Assembly: GCA_963921825.1 (NCBI GenBank)
Contig: OY997591.1
Location: 16,797,515 to 16,861,514 of the forward strand
Direction of reading: 5' to 3'
Source of the DNA: Erodium maritimum
Lineage: Eukaryota; Streptophyta; Magnoliopsida; Geraniales; Geraniaceae
DNA length: 64,000 bases
This document shows, one piece after another, positions 53,208 through 62,393 of this stretch. Under the pieces are notes generated by a model, which was given only the letters and a program-made list of their open reading frames with translations, was not told the DNA's origin and did not search any database. The translations under genes and the position numbers were made by a program. Within the stretch, counting starts at the first letter, position 1, and every line of letters starts with the position of its first letter.

Positions 53208-54105
53208 TGTTAGAATATGTTGTATAGGCCCAGCCCATGTGGCTCGTTAGGGTTGGCATCGAGTTTAGGAAACCCTAGTGGTATAACACCACTATATATA
53301 CACATGTACACAGTGGCGGATTTAGCATTTCAAATGAGAGGGGGCACTATTATGTATATTTTATAATCACAAGTAACATAAAGATAATAATAAAAAATGA
53401 ATATAACGTACAAATATATTTTAAATGACTATTTATCATACAATGTGATGTCAAGATTTTGAAAAATTTATAAAACGTTCGAAAACATATCTCTTGATAT
53501 AAACTATCTATTATCATTTGATGCGGTTTACATGGACTAATCTCGACATTATGAGTATAATCTAGACTATATCTATCTTTTTTCATTTTGTTCAGCGAAA
53601 ACTCTATCTAATTTTGTCAAAAAAAATTCTTTCTCATCAAGATCGGTAATTGGTATTTTTTTTGAAATATCTCTACGTGATTATAACAATTTTATGGAGA
53701 ATTAACCTCGAAACTCAAATTAATAATAATATAATATTGATAATAGTCTTAAACTTTAAATAGTAAATTGAATAAGACTCAATTTTTCATACTAGTTAAA
53801 ACTTTTTTTCTTTCTGAAAATACATATTAGTTAAAACTAAACATTATAAATAATAGAAATGGATTGCATTGGAACCACTTTGAGTGGCACGATACTGTAA
53901 TTCCAGACTCATCTCTGCCGTGTTTTGAACATGACTCGATGCATTAATACAACAAGTATTATTCTTAAAAATATGATAAAATATTAATAAAATTGAAAAT
54001 TTCAGGGGGGGCACGTGCCCCCCCTCACCACCATGTAGACCCGCCTATGCATGTACATTGTAGGTTTATTTATCGAATACAATACAATTTGCACAATTGT
54101 TATCA
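53208..54105 (+). repeat. Copia-3 3' LTR, interrupted by a hAT element
   Basis: The left part is 53208-53310 and the right part 54058-54105. Together, without the insert and one duplication, they make 151 bp, the same as the 5' LTR. Confidence 0.9.
53311..54049. mobile_element. hAT miniature element in the Copia-3 3' LTR
   Basis: A perfect 8-bp duplication CATGTACA (53303-53310 and 54050-54057) is the hAT signature. The ends are imperfect inverted repeats: CAGTGGCGGATTTAGCATTT at the left and TAGACCCGCCTATG at the right. Near the right end GGGGGGGCACGTGCCCCCCC is a 20-bp palindrome. It has no transposase. Related to the element at 43396. Confidence 0.92.
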
Positions 54106-54110
54106 TGTAC

Positions 54111-56227
54111 TATTAAGCCATCAACACTAATCAAACACATCTATATTGTACCTTGAATTGAATTGCATGTGTGTAGATTCTAAGGAAAGCCTTATGCGCT
54201 TTCTCGTCTCTTTCGCCTCCAAAAGCATATTTGATCTCGCATGTGAGGAAGCATTCTCGGAAAAGAAAATCGGATTGACCCATCTCCAAATGGAACTGAG
54301 CATAGTTTCTCTTTTTGGTCAGAGTCTTCACAGGTATAGCCGATTCTGGTCGCGAACACAGCTCCATGTATGATGTGCAGTATGAACATGCCAATAAAAC
54401 TAAGCAAAACAGTAAGATTTCGATTACATTTTCTGTATGAAAAGTGTAGAGAATCAAATTTAAGTGACAGGCTTTCTCCCACTTTCCAATAAGGAAAATG
54501 GTTCCTTTCTTTGGTGGTAAGAAAGAAACATCCAAAAATAGTGAGTCAAACAGTTAAAATAGATTTTTTTATCAATCCGTAAACAAAAGAAAACCATAAG
54601 AAGACCTCCCATATTCAAAATTATGCAGCCAAACCAAAGTAATATGCCAAAGTTTGTAATCTATGAAATTTAAAGATATTGTTCACATAGTTAATGAAAT
54701 GGTAAATCCTTTTTCAGCCAGCCATAAAATGTCATAACCCTAGTCTGATAAAAATAAGAGCATTAGGAACAAAATTTTGGATTGCTTTGCCTTTTTCTGG
54801 GTTATCCTCTAAAAGATTCAGTCTTTCTTATGGCTTTTCCAACAAAACCTGCAATAGACTATAACCATCAGAACAATACTCACAAAGTGACATACAAAGC
54901 AAAACATTGAGTTTATTCTTACGGCACACTTACATGATATTCCATAAGACAATAAAAGTGCAATTTTGAAAAGCTTGAACCGGTTGACTACATGACATAA
55001 GTATTTGTGTGAAATCAAAATTGATACTTCCAAAAAATGTGATGTACCCAGTATTTCAGAACATAAATGGGAGGTCAAATTCAAATTCATAGCATCACAT
55101 AACAAATCCCAAACTAAAGGTATGAACGTACCAAGAAATTGCACCCACACTATTGAAACATTATAGAGTACGCCTTTTCTCCAAGTCCGGCCTATCAGCA
55201 ACCTGACACAATTTTTACCATCATAAAAATACTTTAGGGGGAAACAATGCATATGTTATTTAGCACTATGAAGTGTAGGTATGTGATGATACATACCTTC
55301 TTCCTTGCAACAACAAGCTCTTTCTTTATTACTCTTGAAGAAGAAAAAGGATTGTGAGGTCATATATATCAATAATATTTACCATCGTTCAAGCAGTTGC
55401 TCTGATTTTCTTGTCACAGAAAAATGCTTGGATCATTAAAACGAAATAGACACATTTGAGATTATAAAGTAACATAAGTTTCAATCACATAAACGGTAGA
55501 AAATTTCATTTTTTATGCGAACAAAAAAAAATACCTACACAGACAGAGAAGAACAACGGAGTAAATGGATTGGATGACGATTGTGATGAGAGAAAACTCT
55601 AGAAGCGGAAAATCGACAGTGGGTAGGATAGATGATTCGAGAATCGGATAGATAACTGCCGTTACCTTGTTCACAACATAATAAAAAAAATCAGCAAATA
55701 ATAACATCATCTGTAAACCACATCATATGAGTAGTCTCACGTCTCTAAAGCATTAAATCTCTCAAAAAACACTAAAATCTAACAACCGAGATAAAATTAT
55801 AAATTAAATTAGTATCCTTGCCATTCGAATCAAATGTACGTAGGAGAAATATGAGGAACTTCACTATCGACCTCAATACCTTTGTTGATCTGCTATTTGT
55901 GAGGATCAAAGGGAAAAAATTGCATATCAAATATGCAAGAATAGTAACAAAAAAGCAACACAAACAAAATTACAGAGTTTGTACTCTGAACTCCATAAAA
56001 ACCCACAAAAAATAACCATTGATACATTTATACTTTTCTATGCACAAAAAAAAAAAAGAATTACCCTGATTCTGGTAGGTATAAAAGGTGTAACATCTCT
56101 GGACGACATTCTGGAGCTCCATAACTTGCTCAGGCAATCATAACCATCTCCCTCTAAACATGGCAGTACTATTATTCAGTGGACACAAGCTCTAGCAACC
56201 TACCTCCAATAAATAATTAGAATCATA
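54111..56227. other. AT-rich host DNA; possible exon-like pieces on the minus strand
   Basis: No domain is recognisable. Minus-strand frames at 54131-54535 (134 codons) and 54818-55252 (144 codons) match nothing I know. Some pieces look like exons with splice signals on the minus strand. One at about 55297-55345 encodes VIKKELVVARKK and ends AAG|GTATGT. One at about 55133-55204 is preceded by CAG and reads VADRPDLEKRRTL. A pyrimidine-rich piece at 55540-55640 resembles a 5' UTR. This may be a decayed intron-rich gene. Confidence 0.35.
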
Positions 56228-56241
56228 TATAATTTATATTT

Positions 56242-57930
56242 ATTTTTTTATTTTTTTGTTGATAAATGATGGTTTTATTAAGGCTTTGAAATACAAAACC
56301 CAGAGTCTTTTCGCCCCAAGATAGGAAAAAAGAGAGGACCGCTAAAAGGTATCCCAAATAACCTTGAAAAGAGACTCTACCACAAACGGTAAGAGAATCT
56401 TCCTAAAAAAACGAGAAAAAAGCAAAAATGAAGAAAAGGAATATTTGCCAAGTACAAAGTACTAATCGATAGAAGGGGGAACATCCTTGAACTCTATCTG
56501 TAACATAGTCCCAGTATCGACAAAATGTCTCCAAGCTTCATTTTTACGCTGAGCCTCGACCTTCTCAGTTTCGCTCATACAGAGTAAGCGAGTCGAAACT
56601 CGAAAAGGCTGGTGAGATTTCTTTTTTCTTTTCCCTTTAACCTTCTGTATTGTTTCTGGCGACCAAACTGGAAAGTCTTGATCAAAACTTGACAGAGGGT
56701 TAAGGGTGGAAGACGATAAAACCTGAGAATCCGATTTGGGGGAAAAATTCTTCACCAAATCGGAACACGATGCAAGAGGGCGGACAAAAGTAGCATTAGT
56801 GAGCCCAGATCGCGCATGACTTGGCACAGGCCTAGTAACAGCTGATCCACTAACAGAGGACTCCATTGGGCCTGCTAAAGGATTATGGGCTTGAGTTGGA
56901 CCCATAAGCAGCCCAACACCCGAATTGGATCTCTCCTTCAATACAACGACTGAATTTGCGTGAAGAGGGTCGACTGTATTTGCTGAAATCGCGCGAGGGG
57001 GTTCGACAGAATCTACTGAAATCGCGCGAGGAGGCTTGATAGTTGCTGAAATCGCACGAGGAGGAGAAATATCTACATCTAGATCGTGAATCAATTCAAA
57101 TTGATTCGAAATTTCAAACTTTCCCGAAGGAAGCTCGCGACGACCACTGGACTTCCCCACCGATGGTGCTGGTCTCGACGTCAGAGTGCTCATCGGAGAG
57201 TGGTCAGTACCTTGTTTTTTTCTACCAGCTGGGATAATGGGCTGTAGATCCAAGCCGACGTCTGTCTGCTCCAAAACACCGTCACAGGTCCGAAAATTCG
57301 GCTGGTTTGGGTCTCGCCGGAGCTGCCTATCAAGGTTTTCAAAAACCTTCTCCAAAGGGATCACTGTAAGACGTTTGGACTTCTTCTCTGGGGCTTGAGT
57401 GGTGCTCTAATTCACGGAATGATATTCACCGGACCGAGAACGGGCAAAGGCGACAGATAGTTTATGACCGTTGAAAGTAAAGTCATTAAAAGAGTCGATC
57501 ACCATCGAGGCAGCTTCCTTTGATCTGAAATTAACGAACCCAAAGAGGTAGCCTCTTTTGTTTCGCCTCTTACAGAAAATGGTAGAAACAACCTCGCCGT
57601 ATCTTCCCATCGTATTCCTTAACCACTCCGCAATTTTACCAGTCGGGAGGTTGCAAACATATACCTCTAATCCTTGAGATGCTTCCGTCTCTGTCCGAGG
57701 AGGTTGCTGAGCCTTCTTCTTAGCTTTCGCCGACTTCGAAGCCGGACGAAACCATCTGAACCATCGAGATTCACCTTGGTTGCGATCTCGCTTGAAGGTT
57801 GGGTCGCTCTCTTCTTCGAACTACTTGCCTTGGTTGCGTTGTTGTTGCAGCGTGCTATGATGTTGCAATAGACATCATAGCTAGAAAGCAACGCTGAGCA
57901 GAACGCATGAAAGGGAGCAGGTTTCATTGT
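56242..57930 (-). mobile_element. RRM-family retroposon #4
   Basis: A perfect 14-bp duplication (TATAATTTATATTT) at 56228-56241 and 57931-57944 brackets the element. On the minus strand it starts just before the ATG at 57927 and ends TTAATAAAACCATCATTTAT, then CA and A-rich DNA. The length is 1.69 kb. It has no reverse transcriptase. Confidence 0.9.
56462..57927 (-). pseudogene. Retroposon #4 RRM protein, lightly broken
   Basis: It starts MKPAPFHAFCSALLSSYDVY, the family N-terminal motif, then a basic region (SSSKKRATQ, SRRKLRRRLS). After a frameshift near 57670 the RRM reads VYVCNLP (RNP2) and KRGYLFGFVNF (RNP1), then NGHKLSVAFARS. A single in-frame stop at 57407-57409 separates this from a 300-codon tail. 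The tail has four degenerate PPRAIS-type repeats near 56960-57075. It ends with KGKRKKKSHQPF and VEAQRKNEAWRHFVDTGTM. Total length is close to 480 codons. RNA binding is inferred from the RRM; any effect on mobility is unknown. Confidence 0.75.
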
Positions 57931-57996
57931 TATAATTTATATTTGTTAACATCTTATAGAAAAGAACACGAAATATCTAGATGCAAACTGGTACAT

Positions 57997-59925
57997 CCAT
58001 CATCTGAGAGTGTTTGGATGCTTAGACCATGTAAAGATAAAAACGCTTCTGAAAAAACTTGATGACAGAAGTTGTTCAGTCATTTTTCTTGGTTATGAAG
58101 CAGGGAGCAAAGCATACATGTTCTATGACCCTGCTACAAACAAGTTGGTGATCAATCGAGATGCAATCTTCGAGGAGGCAAAGAGCTAGAATTAGGAACA
58201 TTCCTTTGATGAAAACAATGCCTCAAGTAACATATTTGTTCTTAAGGACGAAGATGATTTTACAATCACACCCATAGAAACAAATGAAGATAGCAAAATC
58301 AACACAGCCAACGATTCCAGAGCATCCTCGGATTCTGATGAGCCAAGGAAAACAAAATCCTTAAGAGATATTTATGAGGAAACAACACAAGTTGAGACTG
58401 AAATGTCTGAACTTTGTCTCTTGAGATCAGAAGAACCAAACAGTCCAGAAGATTCCCTACAAGATGAGAAGGAGGAAGGCGATGAATGAGAAAATGTCAG
58501 CCATTATGGAAAACGATGCATGGGAGCTGACAAACCTGCCAAAAGGGAAGAACAAGATTGGATGAGTTTTTAAGGTTAAAAGAGGCCCAGATGGAGAGAT
58601 TTTGAAGTATAAAGCCAGATTTGTCGCGAAAGGCTATTCGCAAAAATAAGGGATAGGTTATGAGGAAGTTTATGCACCCGTTGCAAGAATGGAAACTATT
58701 AGGCTACTACTCGCATTGGCTGGACACAATGGCTAGGAATTTCACCACATGGGTGTTAAATCTGCATTCCTAAATGGTGAACTCAGCGAAGAGGTATTCA
58801 TGTCTCAACTAATTAGCTTTATTTTTCATACTAACCCTGATGTTGTCTTGAGATTAAAGAAAGCCTTCTATGATATGAAGCAAGCGCCTCGAGCTTGGAA
58901 CATCAAGTTGGATGAGAAGTTGGAGAATTTGGGTTTCATGAGGAGCAAGACAGAGCACGCCGTAAACATCAAGCACAAAGACGATTCAATTTTGATTATT
59001 GGAGTCTACATGGATGATCTAATCATCACAAGCCATAAAGTACGAGAAACTTTATCTTTCCAAAGGAAAATGCGTGAAGTCTTTTGTATGAGTGATTTAG
59101 GGTTATTAAGCTATTATTTGGGGATTGAGGTGAAGCAATCTTGTAAGTAAATTTACCTAAGTCAATCAAGTTATGTTGCAAAATTATTATAGTATGCGGG
59201 CTTAAGAGACTGTAATAGTTGCACGACTCCAATGGAGAACAAGTTGAAATTAAACAAGAAGGGAGTTGGTGAAATGGTGAATTCGACGTACTACAGAAGC
59301 CTTGTGGGAAGCCTGAGGTACCTAGTGAAAATCAGACCAGATCTTTTCCTTCTCAGTTGGAATTGTGAGCAGGTATATAGAGAACCCCACCTCGCAAAAG
59401 TTGTTAGTTGTCAAACACATACTTAGGTACATTAAAGAGACACTGAATTTTGGCTTGAGCTATCTAAGATCACAAGAAGAACCTATGTTGATAGGCTATA
59501 GTGAAAATGATCTTGCAAAAGACATGGATGATCGCAGGAGCACTTCAGGTCACTTGTTCTTTTATGGAGTAAGCCTGATCACCTGGGCATCTCAGAAACA
59601 GAGAACCCTTACTCTCCCCTCTTGTGAAGTTGAGTACATCACAATGACTACTGCGACATGCCAAGGACTATGGCTTAGAAGGTTAATTTAATAGTTGAGC
59701 GATACAAAGCTAAGAAGTGTGGAGTTAAGAGTTGATAACAAATCAATGATTCAATTAACTAAAAAATCTGTCTACCATGAACGTAGCAAGCATATTGATA
59801 CAAAGTATCATTTCATAAGGGAATGCGTGGAAGAAAAGAAGATTGAAGTCACTCATGTATCCATCATAGATCAAAAGGCTGATATCTTAACCATAGCTTT
59901 GGGTAGGACGAAATTTGAAGAGTAG
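57997..59925 (+). pseudogene. Copia-1 integrase end, reverse transcriptase and RNase H
   Basis: The fragment starts HHLRVFGCLDHV, the residues expected to follow KKKPSMS at 7581. It continues LDDRSCSVIFLGYEAGSKAYM and DPATNKLVINRDAIFEEA, then an acidic linker. RT text with stops follows: [18 protein letters not shown] at 58749, [12 protein letters not shown], and catalytic YMDD in [11 protein letters not shown]. RNase H reads YSENDLAKDMDDRRSTSGHLF, where the usual first aspartate is asparagine, then LPSCEVEYI and VYHERSKHIDTKYHFIRE. The last frame stops at 59925, about 35 bp before the polypurine tract. Several TAG/TGA codons and shifts make it non-functional. Confidence 0.85.
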
Positions 59926-59968
59926 AGAAGGAACTTGAAAATCAAAGGCATTCAAGATTAGGGGGAGA

Positions 59969-60276
59969 TAGTTAGCTTAAATTTTAGCTAACCTCAATAA
60001 TCTTGTCTGCAAGAAGGATAAGTCAGAGGTTTTTTTAGCCAATTTCTATTCTGCTATATTGTTAATCAGTTCTTTTGTTCTTGGTTACAAGGATAATGTT
60101 TGTTGTTGAATATGTTGTTTCGGTTCCTATATATTTAAAGCTTTCTAGCTCAAATAATCACAACATTTTACTCATCTCTCTTATTACTTGTTTTTCTTTA
60201 CACTTGCTTTGCATAATTTCTCAGTAAGTTTTGTCTTTCGATATGCATAAAAATCGTGCTACTCTGTTTTATGCCT
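59969..60276 (+). repeat. Copia-1 3' LTR
   Basis: It follows AGGGGGAGA and matches 1655-1820. CCTATATATTTAAAG at about 60125 is a likely TATA region. The right edge is set by AACTC at 60277-60281, repeated at 1650-1654; the expected CA end is not seen there, so the edge is tentative. Confidence 0.6.
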
Positions 60277-60800
60277 AACTCGACTTTTCGAAATTAGAGA
60301 TTCCATAATTACAGGAGTATCAAACGCAATCTGAGGAGATGCAAATTGATTCGCTGGTTGATTGTTACTCAACTTCAATTCGTCGTTGGTCGTCGGAGTT
60401 ATATAGATCAAAAATATACCACCCCGTAGATGAATGTTCGTAACGAGTACTTTACTGATTGGGTATCGAGACTTGAATACCACCAATGCCTCCGAGTAAA
60501 ATTGAAAATGCGAACTTAACCAATGGACATGACCAATTGATCTTATGCCATCCATGTCTGCCTTGACAGTCTCCTTTGTTTTACCAAAAGTCGGTACACC
60601 AGATAGTTTGACTTGTGCCCATTTTCAACAATGAGAGTCAACGATCCACCATAACTAATAACATGAAACCAGTTCTCTATCAACTTCCATTTTGTGTCAC
60701 GAAGAGTGGAGGCTGGGATTATGTCAGAACAAATTAACAGAAAAACCTAATCAACTAATTGATAAAATTACATTCCCTTACCTCCGCAATTGAAAATTTC
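60259..60800 (-). other. Coding-like host or retroelement ORF, unrecognised
   Basis: A 98-codon minus frame at 60259-60555 reads DGIRSIGHVHWLSSHFQFYS and KVLVTNIHLRGGIFLIYI. Upstream in another frame KWKLIENWFHVISYGGSL and LIVENG look like the same protein. I do not recognise the family. It abuts the Copia-1 3' LTR, so Copia-1 may have inserted into it. Confidence 0.35.
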
Positions 60801-61270
60801 AGATACAGCCTGTGCAATTGTAGTATCTGATCGTAAAATACCTATAACCCGTCACCAGAGCTTCCTTGAGTTTCAAGCAACTTTAAGTTTAAGAATAAGA
60901 AAGCAGTGATACACTGCGTTTTGGGGTAGTCGTTTTTAGTGGAACGGTGTGTTTTGGTTACTTGGGGTCGAAGTTGAGTTAGAGACCCAATGGAGCTTGT
61001 CTGAACAGTGCAATTGCTTTTCAGAGCTGGCCTGAATTACTGGCTCTTAGTGGTGTTTGTCTGTTTGCTCACGCTGGTGCAGCGTGTATAAGGGATATAT
61101 GTCGGGAGAGAGCTTAAGAATAGCTTGTATTGTCTTATTTACATTTCCAATTTGTAGAGAGAAGTTGTAAAAGGGGGGAGACGGAACCTTAGAACAACTA
61201 ATCGAATTATCAATAAAATTCTTGTCCTTTAAGCTTCAATTTTAGCTCTTTTTCTTAGTAATCGTTACAG

Positions 61271-61283
61271 TGGTATCAGAGTC
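61271..61283 (+). other. Gypsy primer-binding site
   Basis: TGGTATCAGAGTC, initiator Met-tRNA type with a mismatch near its end, located one base after the LTR end. Confidence 0.8.
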
Positions 61284-61299
61284 AGCGTTCCCGCTACCT

Positions 61300-62100
61300 A
61301 TGGCGATATCTAATGAAGGATATGTACAAAGTTTGGGCAGTGAAGGCTCGGAACTAAGGAGGCAGATTTAGAGACTTAAAGAGTAGTTGGAGGTTGTCAA
61401 AAAGCAATTGGAGGGCATGGATGAGCTCAATAGAGGGATGTCCTTGCTCTTGATGAATAGAGATAACTTCCTTGTAGCTTGTGGAGCTGAAAATCTCCAG
61501 GTTCCTCCTATTGTTGAAGTAGAAACCTCTAACATTCATGATCCTCGAGGTACAGCTCCTACAAACCCTTCCATGGTTTATCAGAATTAGATGGTCTATG
61601 GTCGAGTTTCTGAACCACCAAATCCTCCAATACACCCACCATCACCCTTATTACCTCAGAACCTACACGTTACACCAACCATTTCCACCCCATAGTTCAC
61701 TCAATCTCAACCACCTTCATTAGTGCACCAATATCTTTACTTGAGACAAACATCATTACCCTTCACCCAACAACACACTACATTCCATTAGATCCAGACC
61801 ACCACTCCTCAGTTCACCACAAACAGAACCCCTTCACCCATACCAACCCAACCCTCACAGCCACATTTCACCACAAACACCACACCTCCACCCATACAAC
61901 CCCAACACCAACAAAATCCTCATGGGAATATGCAACACATAAACCCTCAACCATTTCCCTACAAAGACCCCAACCAGCAATTTCCTGAGTTTGAAGAAAA
62001 GTTGTGCGAGGTTGGATCAGGAAGTGCTCCATTTATTTCTCCTACTGTGAGGTACCTAAATAACGTAAGGTCATGCTTGCTTCAATGCATCTGATTGGGC
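61300..62100 (+). pseudogene. Gypsy gag remnant
   Basis: The frame from the ATG at 61300 (MAISNEGYVQSLGSEGSEL) is interrupted by early TAG codons. It continues with VVKKQLEGMDELNRGMS and a Pro/Thr/Gln-rich stretch (61610-61930) with repeated FTTNTTPPPIQPQ-like text. The capsid and zinc-knuckle regions are not recognisable, and the next 300 bp are scrambled. Confidence 0.55.
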
Positions 62101-62393
62101 ACCCTAGTATCTGGTTTGCTGAATATTGTTTTGGGAAGGGCTAATATTGCGAGAGCAATTCTGTCATGACCTAGTTTGGAATTTTGAAACCATGGGACAT
62201 GAGGATCTACTCATAGAATTCAAGCACTTGCAGTAGAAGGGAAGTGTGCAAGAGTTTGAGATGCAGTCTCATGCTTCTTAGACCTCTCTCAACTAGAGAA
62301 TTGTAGTTAACTCTGGTCCAAGACATTCTCATGCTTGTCAAGTTGGGAAATGGAGAGAAATATCTATGCTCAACATCCTGCTAGGTAGAATGG

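Larger units (their letters stand above)
48854..54105 (+). mobile_element. Copia-3: Ty1-copia element with both LTRs
   Basis: A 5-bp duplication TGTAC (48849-48853 and 54106-54110) brackets two 151-bp LTRs: 48854-49004, and 53208-54105 once a nested hAT element and its duplication are subtracted. About six differences separate the two LTRs, roughly 96% identity. A primer-binding site directly follows the 5' LTR, and a GAGGGGGG polypurine tract precedes the 3' LTR. The pol region is complete in domain order but carries three stops and a frameshift. Almost all of gag is missing: only a GC-rich leader and the zinc knuckle lie before the protease. Confidence 0.93.
1655..60276 (+). mobile_element. 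Copia-1: degenerate Ty1-copia element split across ~58 kb
   Basis: Two related LTR sequences bracket this interval: a remnant at 1655-1820 and a fuller copy at 59969-60276, roughly 85% identical by eye over about 165 bp. Between them the pol domains run in the correct plus-strand order, in pieces: gag and protease (1848-2538), GAG-pre-integrase and integrase (3230-3993), more integrase (7342-7581), then the integrase end, reverse transcriptase and RNase H (57997-59925). A purine-rich AGGGGGAGA precedes the 3' LTR. A possible 5-bp target duplication AACTC lies at 1650-1654 and 60277-60281. Interruptions are RRM retroposon #1, LINE-A and the ~50 kb block. No LINE-length reading frame remains, so it is dead. 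The alternative is two independent copies that happen to be broken at complementary points. Confidence 0.7.

Noticed and set aside
54131-54535. 134-codon minus frame as a gene
   Set aside because: Has hydrophobic and Cys-rich stretches but no recognisable family; kept only as part of the unassigned region.
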